Assembly (NCBI GenBank): GCA_900450595.1
Contig: UGGS01000002.1
Coordinates: 682,001-746,000 of the forward strand
Reading direction: 5' to 3'
Origin: [Flavobacterium] thermophilum
GTDB taxonomy: Bacteria > Bacillota > Bacilli > Bacillales > Anoxybacillaceae
DNA: 64,000 bases
Below, piece after piece: positions 54,686 through 63,933 of the stretch. The notes beneath the pieces were generated by a model. It was not told the origin of the DNA. It was given only the letters and a program-made list of their open reading frames with translations, and ran no database searches. Each line of letters begins with the position of its first letter. The stretch's first letter is position 1. The position numbers were made by a program, and so were the translations under genes.

Positions 54686-56136
54686 CGCCATGTTCCTCCT
54701 TCAGCCAATACAGGCTCCACAGCAGCGAGGCGCTCATCGCGAACAAGCGCTCCGTCTTCCACCACCCATCGTCTCGTCGCAAAACGACGGACAATTTGTT
54801 CGTCGTGGGTGACCATGATGATCGCCGCCCCTTGCCTGCGGTATGACTCCAACATCGCCAACAACGCAAACGTGTTTTTCGCATCCTGTCCAAATGTCGG
54901 CTCATCAAGCAAAAAGAGGCGTTGGCCGGCGACGATCGAAGCAGCCACGCTCAACCGCCGTTTTTGCCCGACTGACAGCTGGTACGGATGCACTTCTTCC
55001 TTTCCGTCAAGGCCAAACGCGCTGAGCAGGCGGGTGACCGTCTCATTGATTTCCTCTTCAGGCCGCCCCTCAAGCCGCAGCGAATACGCCAGTTCATCGC
55101 GCACAGTATGGGTGACAAATTGAAATTCGGGATTTTGAAACACGAACGCGATATGGCGGTAAAGCGGCTGCCGGAGCTCGATATCCTCCCCGAACAATGT
55201 ATATTCGCCTTCGGTGCGAATCAGTTGCATCAACCCATGCAAAAGCGTGCTTTTGCCCGCGCCGTTTCGGCCGGTGACGGCGATCCATTCTCCCGCCCGC
55301 ACAACCGCCTCCGGTACGCTGATTTTCACCTCCCGGCCGCGAAAGCCGCGGAAACGGTGAAGGCGGATCAGCTCCTCGCCTTCCTGCCTTTCCTCCCGGC
55401 GCACGATCGGTCCGCATTCCTCCCAAACGTCCGGGTGCCAAATGCCTTCCGCCGTCATGACGTCCTTATATCGGGAAAATACTTCCCTCGCTCCTCCATC
55501 GGCGATGATGCACCCGTCGCTGCCAAGCAACACAATCCGGTCGACGAAGTCAAGAACATGGCTGATTTTATGCTCGACGATGACGACCGTTTTGTCCCGG
55601 CTCACATCCCGCACCGCCTGCCATACGGCTTTCGTCCCTTCCTCATCGAGCAAAGCCGTCGGCTCATCCAAAAACAAAACATCCGGCTCAAGCGCAAGAA
55701 CAGAAGCGAGCGCCAACCGCTGCTTCATCCCGCCGGAAAGCGTATGAATGTCGGTGTGCGGTTCGATCGCCAACCCGACTTGGTCCAACAGCAAGCGGAT
55801 GCGGCCGGGCATCTCTTGGCGCGGCACGCCCCGATTTTCAAGGGCAAACGCGATCTCCTCATCGGCATACGGCATGCAAAACTGTGTATCCGGATCTTGA
55901 AACACATACCCCCATCGCGTTGGCCGCTCAAGGCGCCCGGCTTTCATTGGCACGTCAATCGAACGCGGAATCAGGCCGGCCATCACTTGCAAAAGCGTCG
56001 ACTTGCCGCATCCAGACGGGCCGAGGAGAAGCACTTTCTCCCCGGCAGCAACGGACAGCGACAAATCGCGGAACAATAAGTCGCTATGCCCGGGAAACTT
56101 CAGGCGCAGCTGTTCGATGACAATGGCTTGCTTCAT
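54682..56136 (-). CDS. ykoD: ECF-type importer double ATPase YkoD
   Basis: Two fused ABC ATPase domains in 484 residues. Domain 1: [39 protein letters not shown]. Domain 2: VTGRNGAGKST, the signature variant LSVGQKRRLSVA, RLFLLDEPTFGQD. Both Q-loops and the switch histidines (VEHKISHV, VTHDEQIV) are present. ATG 56136 follows GGGGAATGACCG. It energises the YkoE/YkoC importer. Confidence 0.93.
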   Translation of the reverse strand: MKQAIVIEQLRLKFPGHSDLLFRDLSLSVAAGEKVLLLGPSGCGKSTLLQVMAGLIPRSIDVPMKAGRLERPTRWGYVFQDPDTQFCMPYADEEIAFALENRGVPRQEMPGRIRLLLDQVGLAIEPHTDIHTLSGGMKQRLALASVLALEPDVLFLDEPTALLDEEGTKAVWQAVRDVSRDKTVVIVEHKISHVLDFVDRIVLLGSDGCIIADGGAREVFSRYKDVMTAEGIWHPDVWEECGPIVRREERQEGEELIRLHRFRGFRGREVKISVPEAVVRAGEWIAVTGRNGAGKSTLLHGLMQLIRTEGEYTLFGEDIELRQPLYRHIAFVFQNPEFQFVTHTVRDELAYSLRLEGRPEEEINETVTRLLSAFGLDGKEEVHPYQLSVGQKRRLSVAASIVAGQRLFLLDEPTFGQDAKNTFALLAMLESYRRQGAAIIMVTHDEQIVRRFATRRWVVEDGALVRDERLAAVEPVLAEGGTWR

Positions 56137-56148
56137 CGGTCATTCCCC

Positions 56149-56739
56149 TTACCGGTTCAGCGCATCATAGTCCTCTTTGGAAGCCGGCCGCCACATTTGC
56201 GTCACCCCGGTTTTCTCAAGCGCCTTGGCCAGCGAAACGGCGAACACGCCGGAGATAAGAACGGCGCCGACAAAACGCGCCAGCAAAAAGAGCGCCATGT
56301 TCCACGGGGCGAGCGCCTCGATATATCCTTTGTAAAAGTCCATGATCAGCGAACCGACCGTCGCGCCGACGGCGCTGAGCGACACGACAAACACGTCAAA
56401 CCGCCGATAGCGGAACGCCGCAAAGACAAGCTCGGCAAACAGCCCTTGTACAACCCCATAAATCAACACCTCAAGCCCCCACTGCGACCCCATCACCAAC
56501 TCGCCCGATGAAGCCGCGATCTCGGCAAGCAGCGCCACCCCCGGTTTGCGGATCAGCAAATACGCAAGCGACGACGCGATAAACCACATGCCATAAATCA
56601 GTTGATCGGCATGAAACCCGAATACTTTCACCACTTCATACAACGGCCCCCACACTTTGTAAATGACGCCGAACACAACGGCAATCACAATCGTCGTTAA
56701 AATATCGGCCAGTTTCAACCCTTTCGATGTTGTTCCCAT
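56149..56739 (-). CDS. ykoE: ECF-type importer substrate-binding (S) component YkoE
   Basis: Membrane substrate-binding protein of the YkoEDC system, thought to carry hydroxymethylpyrimidine or related precursor. 196 residues (199 in B. subtilis) with five to six helices; LKLADILTTIVIAVVFGVIYKVWGP and GSQWGLEVLIYGVVQGLFAELVF are characteristic. The ligand is inferred from family and TPP-riboswitch context. Confidence 0.9.
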   Translation of the reverse strand: MGTTSKGLKLADILTTIVIAVVFGVIYKVWGPLYEVVKVFGFHADQLIYGMWFIASSLAYLLIRKPGVALLAEIAASSGELVMGSQWGLEVLIYGVVQGLFAELVFAAFRYRRFDVFVVSLSAVGATVGSLIMDFYKGYIEALAPWNMALFLLARFVGAVLISGVFAVSLAKALEKTGVTQMWRPASKEDYDALNR

Positions 56740-56769
56740 GAAAACTTCTCCTTTCGTGTTGTCGCCGTT

Positions 56770-57453
56770 TCACCGGCTCTTCACGAGCTCGGCCGATGGC
56801 CACCGCTCCAGTCGGTACGCCATCTCCCAAAACTGATACTCATAGTCGCTGCTGATCAAAAAATGCTGTTCCATCCGGCGCCGATCCTCCTCAGTCACGG
56901 CATCGGCAATGGCGTCAAGCCGGTCGATCTGCTCCTCAACAAGCGAGCGAAACCAATCGGAGCTGTATGTACTGATCCACTTTTCATAAATCGGATCGTT
57001 CGGCCGGCACGTTTTCAGCCGCTCACCGATTTCGTAATACAGCCAATAGCACGGCAAAATCGCGGCAATGACATCGCCCAAATGCCCTTCATACGCCGCC
57101 CGGTACATATGCGATGTATACGCGTAAGCCGTCGGCGCCGGCATGAACGCAGCCCGTTCCTCTTCGGTGATGCCAAGCAGTCCGGCAAACGTTTCATGAA
57201 GCGACAATTCCGCTTCGCATGTGCTTTGGGCATGGTGCGCCAACCGGGCCGTCGTCGCCAAATCCGGCGATTTCGCCGCCCCGATCGCCTGCACACGGGC
57301 AAAATGGCGCAAATAGTACGCATCTTGCATGACATAATAGCGGAATTTTGCGCGGTCCAACGTTCCTTCGCCAAGCTCTTTGACAAACGGGTGGCGGAAA
57401 CTCGCCTGCCAGATCGGATCAGCCGCCTGGCGCACGCGCCTTGCAAACGACAT
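56770..57453 (-). CDS. tenA: Aminopyrimidine aminohydrolase TenA
   Basis: Salvages base-degraded thiamine by hydrolysing aminopyrimidines to HMP. 227 residues from ATG 57453 (AAAGGGGG upstream). Active-site residues: D44 in VMQDAYYL and catalytic C135 in AAILPCYWLYYEIG, with YAYTSHMYR and a C-terminal glutamate in YQFWEMAYR. First gene after the riboswitch and its terminator. Confidence 0.96.
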   Translation of the reverse strand: MSFARRVRQAADPIWQASFRHPFVKELGEGTLDRAKFRYYVMQDAYYLRHFARVQAIGAAKSPDLATTARLAHHAQSTCEAELSLHETFAGLLGITEEERAAFMPAPTAYAYTSHMYRAAYEGHLGDVIAAILPCYWLYYEIGERLKTCRPNDPIYEKWISTYSSDWFRSLVEEQIDRLDAIADAVTEEDRRRMEQHFLISSDYEYQFWEMAYRLERWPSAELVKSR

Positions 57454-57473
57454 TCGTATTCCCCCTTTTTCCA

Positions 57474-57522
57474 AAATAAAGCGCCGCCTTCTTTACCGAT
57501 TCGCGTAAAGAAAGCGGCGCGA
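57474..57522 (-). terminator. TPP-riboswitch expression-platform terminator
   Basis: GCGCCGCTTTCTTTAC pairs with GTAAAGAAGGCGGCGC, followed by TTTATTTT on the minus strand, between the aptamer and tenA. Confidence 0.85.
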
Positions 57523-57566
57523 GCATACAAATTTTCCAATGCGGCCAAAGCCGGCCTGCAGCTCCT

Positions 57567-57664
<98 letters not shown>

Positions 57665-57690
57665 ATCGTGATGAAATTTTCTTTACATTT

Positions 57691-57718
57691 ATCATATCAC
57701 GGCCGCATCGGTTGTCAA
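57691..57718 (-). promoter_or_regulatory. Sigma-A promoter of the thi operon
   Basis: TTGACA, 16-base spacer, TATGAT on the minus strand, about 30 bases before the TPP aptamer. Confidence 0.8.
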
Positions 57719-57806
57719 CCTTTTTTTCCGGCTGTCATTGCGCCGCGCTCCGCAATTCGCTATGATAAAAGCGCAACGATTGATTACCGGATGGGAGTTG
57801 GAACTG

Positions 57807-58991
57807 ATGGCGAAAGTGATCTTGAAGCGGCAGCGAAAAAAACGGCTCGAACAAGGCCATCCGTGGATTTTTCAGAGCGAAGTCGACCGTATCGAGGGTG
57901 ACATCACACCGGGAGATTTTGTCGATGTCTATAACCATCAAGGGTACTGGTTGGCGAAAGGCTACATCAATCCAGCCTCGCAAATCATCGTCCGGGTGTT
58001 GACGCAAAACCCGGATGACGAGCTCGATGAGCGGTTTTTCATTGAGCGCATCCGCCGCGCCTGGGCGTATCGCGAACGGATGCTCCCGGGCGTCCGTTCA
58101 TGCCGCGCCGTCTACGGCGAGGCCGATTTTCTGCCGGGGCTCATCGTCGATAAATATGAGGACGTGCTTGTGGTGCAAATTTTGGCGCTCGGGATGGAAG
58201 TGCACAAAGAGTGGATTTTGCGCGGCTTGCTTGACGTGTTCGCTCCAAGGGCCATTTATGTGCGCAACGATGTGTCCGTGCGGGAGCTTGAGGGTCTCAA
58301 ACAGGAAAAAGGGTTTTGGTACGGGGAAGCGGAGACGGAGATGGAAATCGAGGAGAACGGCGTGAAATACATTGTCGACATTGAAAACGGGCAAAAAACC
58401 GGCTTTTTCTTCGACCAGCGGCAAAACCGCGCCGCCCTCCGCCCGCTCATCGGCCCGGAGACGACGGTGCTTGATTGTTTCACCCATACCGGCTCATTTA
58501 TGCTGAACGCCTGCCTGTACGGAGCGAAGCACGCCACCGCCGTCGACATTTCCGAGCATGCAATTGAGACGGCAAAACGAAATGCGGCCTTAAACGGATT
58601 CACAAATGTAGAATTTGTCGTCGCCAACGCATTCGATTACTTGCGCGAAGCAGTGCGAGCCGGCAAACAGTGGGATGTCGTCATCATCGACCCGCCGGCG
58701 TTCGCCAAATCGGCCCACGCGGTGCCAAAAGCGCTGCGCGGCTATAAAGACATCAATTTGAACGGGTTGAAACTCGTCAAAGACGGCGGCTTTTTCGTCA
58801 CGTCGAGCTGTTCGTACCATGTTCGCCCGCACATGTTCCAAGAGATGATCGCCGATGCGGCGTTTGACGCCAAAAAAGTGCTCCGCCAAGTGTACTGGAG
58901 CGGCGCCGGCTATGACCACCCGAAACTGCTTGCCGCCGATGAAGGCGACTATTTAAAATTTGCCATCTACGAAGTGCACTCGCGGCGCTAA
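57807..58991 (+). CDS. Class I SAM-dependent rRNA cytosine methyltransferase, RlmI/YwbD-like
   Basis: 394 residues from ATG 57807 (GGGAG nine bases upstream; 396 in B. subtilis YwbD). N-terminal PUA domain (KRLEQGHPWIFQSEVDRIEGDITPGD), then the methyltransferase core: GFFFDQRQNR, TTVLDCFTHTGSFMLNA (SAM loop), VDISEHAIETAKRN and the catalytic IIDPPAFAKS, TSSCSYHV. By family it methylates a 23S rRNA cytosine (C1962 in E. coli); the exact target here is inferred. Confidence 0.92.
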   Translation: MAKVILKRQRKKRLEQGHPWIFQSEVDRIEGDITPGDFVDVYNHQGYWLAKGYINPASQIIVRVLTQNPDDELDERFFIERIRRAWAYRERMLPGVRSCRAVYGEADFLPGLIVDKYEDVLVVQILALGMEVHKEWILRGLLDVFAPRAIYVRNDVSVRELEGLKQEKGFWYGEAETEMEIEENGVKYIVDIENGQKTGFFFDQRQNRAALRPLIGPETTVLDCFTHTGSFMLNACLYGAKHATAVDISEHAIETAKRNAALNGFTNVEFVVANAFDYLREAVRAGKQWDVVIIDPPAFAKSAHAVPKALRGYKDINLNGLKLVKDGGFFVTSSCSYHVRPHMFQEMIADAAFDAKKVLRQVYWSGAGYDHPKLLAADEGDYLKFAIYEVHSRR

Positions 58992-59030
58992 AGAAAAACG
59001 CTTAAGGACAAACCTTAAGCGTTTCTTTCT
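58991..59030. terminator. Bidirectional terminator
   Basis: AAACGCTTAAGG pairs with CCTTAAGCGTTT between the convergent methyltransferase and MFS genes; the MFS stop lies in the stem. Confidence 0.88.
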
Positions 59031-60220
59031 TGCCGCGGATGAAGAGGTTGTTCTTTGCGCAGCACGCTCAAGTAAACGAGCATGGAAACAAGCACCGAAC
59101 CGGCGGCGGCTACATAAATGCTCGGATAGCCGAACCAGTGGCTGATTTGGCCAAACACCATCGCCCCGATGCCAACGCCTAAATCAAAAAAGGAGAAAAA
59201 CGTTGCATTCGCCATTCCTTTCCGATGAACAGGGGCCCGCTCAACCGACCACGCCTGCAGCCCTGGCTGCACCATGCCAAAACCGAAGCCATACAATACT
59301 GCCGCCAAAAGCAGCGCCCATTCCCCCGGCAGCCAGGCGAGCAGCAGCATCGCAAGCAAAATGAGCCCCGCACCTGGGAGAAAGACAGCCCGATGCCCTT
59401 TCCGGTCATACAGCTGGCCGGCGAACGTGCGCGTCACCATCAGGGCGAGCGCATAAAGCAAAAAATACAGCTGCAAACCGCCGATCCCTTTTTGCGCCGT
59501 ATATAGCGGCAAAAACGAAGCAATGCCGCCGAACGTCACCGTTAAAAAGAAGAGAAGCACGGACGGGACGAGCGCCGTTTTTTCGTAAAGGTCCCACTTG
59601 TTCGTCTCATAGCGCGGCCTTCCCTCCACTTTTTTATAGGTGATGGCCGTCGCAAACAATACGGAAGCAACGCCAAGCAGAGCGCAAATCAGAAACAAAT
59701 GGCTAAACGGAATCATAGCGGCAAGCACAAGTCCAAGCGACGGACCGAAAGCGAGGGCGATGTTTCCTGACAATCCGTAATAACCCATTCCCTCCCCGCG
59801 GCGGCTGTCCGGAATGATGTCCGTCGCCACCGTTCCGGAAGCGGTTGTCGAAAACCCCCAGCCAATTCCTTGGACGACGCGCATCAAAAAGAGAAGAAGC
59901 ATGCTGGTGATGACACTGTACGAACCGACCGAAATGACAAAAATGAGCAGCCCAAGCAAAAAGACAAACCGCCGCCCCCGCGTCTCAAGCGCATGGCCGG
60001 CAAATGGACGGACGAGAAGTGCGGAAAAGGTGAAAATCCCGACGACAAGGCCGATGAGCTGGTCGTTGCCGCCTAACTGTTCGACAAACAGCGGCAGTGT
60101 CGGCAGCGTCATTTGAAATCCAAGAAAAATGAAAAAGTTGGCCAAGCAAATCAAAATAAAATTGCGCGTCCAAATTTTTTCTTTCTGTTCCGCAACAACT
60201 TGCCTTTGTTGCGCATTCAT
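59015..60220 (-). CDS. MFS-family exporter
   Basis: 401 residues, about twelve membrane segments. The loop 2-3 signature appears as RPFAGHALETRGRR, and motif C-like glycine-proline residues occur in LSGNIALAFGPSLGLVLAA, as in drug:H+ antiporters. The second half repeats the loop as RTFAGQLYDRKGHR. ATG 60220 follows AAGGGGG. The substrate cannot be told from sequence; Bacillus multidrug or YfmO/YwoG-type exporters are the nearest comparison I can make. Confidence 0.82.
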   Translation of the reverse strand: MNAQQRQVVAEQKEKIWTRNFILICLANFFIFLGFQMTLPTLPLFVEQLGGNDQLIGLVVGIFTFSALLVRPFAGHALETRGRRFVFLLGLLIFVISVGSYSVITSMLLLFLMRVVQGIGWGFSTTASGTVATDIIPDSRRGEGMGYYGLSGNIALAFGPSLGLVLAAMIPFSHLFLICALLGVASVLFATAITYKKVEGRPRYETNKWDLYEKTALVPSVLLFFLTVTFGGIASFLPLYTAQKGIGGLQLYFLLYALALMVTRTFAGQLYDRKGHRAVFLPGAGLILLAMLLLAWLPGEWALLLAAVLYGFGFGMVQPGLQAWSVERAPVHRKGMANATFFSFFDLGVGIGAMVFGQISHWFGYPSIYVAAAGSVLVSMLVYLSVLRKEQPLHPRQERNA

Positions 60221-60326
60221 ACCGATCCCCCTTGTACGATATGTATTTCGTGTCCCTTAATATTTGTCAGTATAGCATAACTGTATGTTTTCGTTTAACA
60301 AAAATGTTTGTCCAGCACGTTTTTTG

Positions 60327-60432
60327 AAAAAAGCCGCGCAAAGGCGGCTTTTCTCCGGAGCGAGCCTATATATCGGCCGCCCCAAGCGGTGCGGCCGATC
60401 GAGTAAAAAAAGCCGCCAATCGGCGGCTTTTT
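60327..60432. other. Three tandem hairpins upstream of the MFS gene
   Basis: AAAAGCCGC/GCGGCTTTT at 60327-60353, ATCGGCCGC/GCGGCCGAT at 60372-60399, and AAAAAGCCGCC/GGCGGCTTTTT at 60405-60432. The last ends the BstA-like gene on the minus strand. The first two have similar arms and also lie between that gene and the MFS promoter region. Confidence 0.75.
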
Positions 60433-60976
60433 ACCATCCTTTCCGTTTCCGCAATGACACAATTTGCGCCGTATGATGCCTGCCATGCCATGCATACAGC
60501 GCGGTCAATACGTACAGCGGCATCGGCCGCAACGCTCCTTCCGGTTGGATGAGGCGATGAAAATCGGCTTCTGTCATCGACTCGAGCAGCGTCGTCCACC
60601 GTGCATGCAGTCCGTCAAGCAATAAAAGCGACGGTTCAATGGGCAGCGAGCAAGCATCGGCCGTTTTCGCCCATTCGCTTTCCGCAAACGGCTTCACCGT
60701 TGGGTCGTCTTCCGTCACTCCCCATTTCGTGCGCAAAAACGCGTTCATGCTTGCATCGGCCAAATGGTGGACGACTTGGGCCACCGTCCAGCCGCCGTCG
60801 CGGTACGGCGTGTTGAGCTGCTCATCGTTTAAGCCGAAAACAGCGGCCCTTAAGTCGTTCGGCAGCCCGCGGATGGCAGCAATCCACTCTTGCACCTTCC
60901 CATCCTCAAACTGCTGCGGCGCTTGAAACGTTCCGATCGGGTAGCGAATCGGATCGACCGTCCCCGTGTTGATCAT
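60431..60976 (-). CDS. DinB/YfiT-family metal enzyme, BstA-like putative bacillithiol transferase
   Basis: 181 residues from ATG 60976 (GGAAGGGAG upstream; a GTG at 61000 has no ribosome site). Four-helix DinB fold with a His3 metal site: the histidine in [13 protein letters not shown] and the pair in HGRHHTAQI. The N-terminal [14 protein letters not shown] resembles YfiT/BstA. Family members conjugate bacillithiol to electrophiles; the assignment is by resemblance. It starts 43 bases after the glucosidase stop and could share its transcript. Confidence 0.82.
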   Translation of the reverse strand: MINTGTVDPIRYPIGTFQAPQQFEDGKVQEWIAAIRGLPNDLRAAVFGLNDEQLNTPYRDGGWTVAQVVHHLADASMNAFLRTKWGVTEDDPTVKPFAESEWAKTADACSLPIEPSLLLLDGLHARWTTLLESMTEADFHRLIQPEGALRPMPLYVLTALYAWHGRHHTAQIVSLRKRKGW

Positions 60977-61018
60977 CTCCCTTCCGTATTCATTCCACAC
61001 AGAAAGGCAAATTCCTTC

Positions 61019-62686
61019 TTATTCTTTCCAGATGTATACGCGCGCCTCGTACGGTTTCAGCTTAAAACGCGTCGCATTTTTATGCGGACGGACCGGGTAG
61101 TTCGAGAGCGCCAAATCGCTTGACTGAAGGCGGAAGCCGTCATAGCGGTAAAGTGACGGGCGGTCCGACAAGTTGACGACTACAAGCGCGCGATCACGTC
61201 CGAGCGTTCTTGTGTACGCGTAAATGGATGGGTGGTTTTCCAAAAGCAGATCGTACGTTCCGTAAACAAACAGCTCATTCGCTTTCCGAAGCTGAATCAT
61301 TTGTCGATAAAACGACCATACCGAGTTCGGGTCGCGCCGCTCGGCCTCGACATTGATCGTACGATAGTTTTCGTTCACCTTGATCCATGGCGTACCTGTC
61401 GTGAATCCAGCGTTTGGGGCATCAGACCATTGCATCGGGGTGCGCGAGTTGTCGCGCCCGGTTTGCCAAATGATCTTCATCACTTCCTCATGGGTCCGCC
61501 CCTTCGCCCGTTCGAGTTCATACAGGCGAAGAGCGGACACATCACGATAATCACGGATGTCATCGAACCGCACGTTCGTCATCCCGATCTCTTGCCCCTG
61601 ATAAATGAACGGCGTCCCTTGCATGAAAAAGTAGAGCGCGCCGAGCGCCTTGGCGCTTTCCGCCCAATAGTCGCGGTCATTGCCCCACGTCGAAACGGAG
61701 CGGGGCAAATCGTGGTTTTCCAAAAACAACGCATTCCACCCGCGGTTTTCAAGCCCTTTTTGCCATTTCGTCAACGTCCGCTTTAGGCGGCGGACATCGA
61801 TGGAACCATCCGCACTCCTTTCCCATAGCCCTAGATGCTCAAACTGAAAAATCATATTGAACACGCCGTTTTCTTCCCCGACCCATTGTTCGGCCTCATC
61901 AACCGTTACTCCGTTCGCCTCGCCGACCGTCATAATGTCATATCGCGCAAACGTTCGCTCTTTCAACTCTCTTAAATATTCCATAATGCCAGGCTGGTTC
62001 ATATGCCCGGCAAACGACGGTACATACTTCAGCCCCTTCGGGTTTGGCAAATCGGGAAGACCCGGCTTTTTCTTAATGTGGGAGATCGCGTCGATACGAA
62101 AGCCGTCGATACCTTTATCCAGCCACCAGTTGACCATCTCATAAAGCGCCTGGCGCACCTCACTGTTTTCCCAGTTCAAGTCGGGCTGTTTGACATCAAA
62201 AATATGCAGATAATATTGACCCGTCCGCTCATCATACTGCCACGCCGAGCCGCCGAAAATGCTTTCCCAGTTGTTCGGTTCGCGCCCGTCTTTGCCGTCA
62301 CGCCAAATGTACCAGTCGCGCTTCGGATTGTCGCGCGATGACCGCGATTCGATAAACCACGGATGCTCATCACTCGTATGGTTGATGACCAAATCCAAAA
62401 TGACTTTCAACCCGCGCCGATGGGCTTGGGCAAGCAATTCATCGAAGTCATCCATCGTTCCAAACTCATCCATAATGGCATAATAATCGCTGATGTCATA
62501 TCCGTTATCGGCGTTCGGCGACCGGTAAATTGGACAAATCCAAACGATGTCGACTCCAAGCTCCACCAAATAATCCAGCTTTTCGATGATGCCGCGAAGA
62601 TCGCCGATGCCGTCGCCGTTGGCATCCATAAAGCTGCGCGGATAAATTTGATAGGCGACGCCCTCTTTCCACCATGTTTTTTTCAA
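61019..62686 (-). CDS. malL: Oligo-1,6-glucosidase / alpha-glucosidase (GH13)
   Basis: Intracellular retaining glucosidase releasing glucose from isomalto- or malto-oligosaccharides. 555 residues from TTG 62686 (GGGGGAGG upstream), the length known for Geobacillus alpha-glucosidases. Catalytic D199 (GFRIDAIS), E256 (TVGEANG) and D326 (ENHDLPR) are in place, with calcium-type loop MDANGDGIGDL. The residues after the nucleophile-acid (EANGVTVDEA) include the V-type subsite residue of 1,6-active enzymes, but the 1,4 versus 1,6 preference needs assay. Confidence 0.95.
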   Translation of the reverse strand: MKKTWWKEGVAYQIYPRSFMDANGDGIGDLRGIIEKLDYLVELGVDIVWICPIYRSPNADNGYDISDYYAIMDEFGTMDDFDELLAQAHRRGLKVILDLVINHTSDEHPWFIESRSSRDNPKRDWYIWRDGKDGREPNNWESIFGGSAWQYDERTGQYYLHIFDVKQPDLNWENSEVRQALYEMVNWWLDKGIDGFRIDAISHIKKKPGLPDLPNPKGLKYVPSFAGHMNQPGIMEYLRELKERTFARYDIMTVGEANGVTVDEAEQWVGEENGVFNMIFQFEHLGLWERSADGSIDVRRLKRTLTKWQKGLENRGWNALFLENHDLPRSVSTWGNDRDYWAESAKALGALYFFMQGTPFIYQGQEIGMTNVRFDDIRDYRDVSALRLYELERAKGRTHEEVMKIIWQTGRDNSRTPMQWSDAPNAGFTTGTPWIKVNENYRTINVEAERRDPNSVWSFYRQMIQLRKANELFVYGTYDLLLENHPSIYAYTRTLGRDRALVVVNLSDRPSLYRYDGFRLQSSDLALSNYPVRPHKNATRFKLKPYEARVYIWKE

Positions 62687-62829
62687 GGCTTCCTCCCCCT
62701 TTGTGCACACGTTTTCACTATCCACTGTACACTACATGACGGAAATATACAACTCTCTTTTTCAAGACTAGCGAAAAAATGATTGATGAATATTTTTAGG
62801 CTGTTGTTTTCACTCGCCGCCCGTAAAGC

Positions 62830-62869
62830 AACAGCCGTTTGCCAGACGATCGACATGCTGGCAAACGGC
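62830..62869 (-). terminator. Hairpin after the ketopantoate reductase gene
   Basis: GCCGTTTGCCAG and CTGGCAAACGGC form a 12-bp perfect stem; weak T-run on the minus strand. Confidence 0.65.
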
Positions 62870-62884
62870 CGATTCGAACGATAA

Positions 62885-63814
62885 TCAACGTTCATTAGCG
62901 GTGCGGCCCGCTTCGTAAATTTTCAAGTTATGATAGACGGTTTCAAGCATCGGGGCGTGGATGTCATACTGTTTCGCTAGCTCCAGCAAATACCCTTGCA
63001 AATGATCGGCTTCAATCGGCAGCCCTTTTTCCATATCACGCTGCATCGATGACTTCATCGTCGGGGCGATCTGTTCGAGCTGAACGCGCTGTCGTTCGGC
63101 CATCTCCTCAGTGAGCGGCGCGCCGTGCGCTTGCATAATCATTTTGATTTCCCCAAGCAACCGGCTGATGATGGCGCCCCCGTACTCGCCGGAACGAATC
63201 GGCCCGATCGGAGCGCGAAACAACGTCGTCACTCCTGACATTGTTGCAATAAACAAATACTTGTTCCACATGTCCGAAACGATCCGTTCGCTCAGCCGGA
63301 AACGGGCATTGGCGCCGGCAAACAGCGATTCCAACGCTTCAACCCGCTCCGTCCGTTCGCCGGACCACTCGCCGAAACGAACTTCATGCGCCGGACTTGT
63401 TTGGACGATTTCCCCTTTTTCGTTTAACGTCGTTTCGATGAAACAAAGGCCTCCCAACACCTTGTCATCGCCAAATGACTCCCGCAACACATCCATATGG
63501 GCCATGCCGTTTAACAGCGGCAAAATCATCGTTGTCTCACCGACGTACGGTTTGGCATCAGCGATGGCGCCCGCCAAGTGATACGCCTTGTTTGAAAACA
63601 CGACAAGATCGAACGGCTCCGTCCGTTCACCGGACGCGATCAGTTTCGGCGCGAGCACTGCATCGCCGTGGACGCTGCGGATGACAAGCCCGCGCTCCTC
63701 AAGCTCCCGCTTTCTCCGCTCACGGACGAGAAATGTCACATCGACGCCTTTTTCAAGCAGGCGTCCGCCGAAATAGCCGCCAACCGCCCCTGCTCCCACG
63801 ACAAGAATGCGCAT
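62885..63814 (-). CDS. panE: 2-dehydropantoate 2-reductase (ApbA/PanE family)
   Basis: NADPH-dependent reductase making pantoate for coenzyme A, or a related ketoacid reductase. 309 residues from ATG 63814 (AAAGGGGG upstream). Nucleotide loop VVGAGAVGGYFGGRL, then FSNKAYHLAGAI and NGMAHMDVL, the conserved lysine in MWNKYLFIATMSGVT, and the C-terminal catalytic block MEKGLPIEADHLQGYLLELAK. Many genomes have more than one such paralogue, so the physiological role is not certain. Confidence 0.88.
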   Translation of the reverse strand: MRILVVGAGAVGGYFGGRLLEKGVDVTFLVRERRKRELEERGLVIRSVHGDAVLAPKLIASGERTEPFDLVVFSNKAYHLAGAIADAKPYVGETTMILPLLNGMAHMDVLRESFGDDKVLGGLCFIETTLNEKGEIVQTSPAHEVRFGEWSGERTERVEALESLFAGANARFRLSERIVSDMWNKYLFIATMSGVTTLFRAPIGPIRSGEYGGAIISRLLGEIKMIMQAHGAPLTEEMAERQRVQLEQIAPTMKSSMQRDMEKGLPIEADHLQGYLLELAKQYDIHAPMLETVYHNLKIYEAGRTANER

Positions 63815-63892
63815 GTATGTATCCCCCTTTTCCCGCGTGTTTATTGCCCAGTCCCAGCTTGAATGGGCATCTCCCCGATGCGGACGTTGAAG

Positions 63893-63927
63893 AAAAAAAG
63901 GAAGAAGGGGCACCCCCTCCTTCCCTC
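63893..63927 (-). terminator. Terminator of the partial gene at the right edge
   Basis: GGAAGG-GGGG pairs with CCCC-CTTCC, followed by TTTTTTTC on the minus strand. Confidence 0.82.
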
Positions 63928-63933
63928 CCACTC

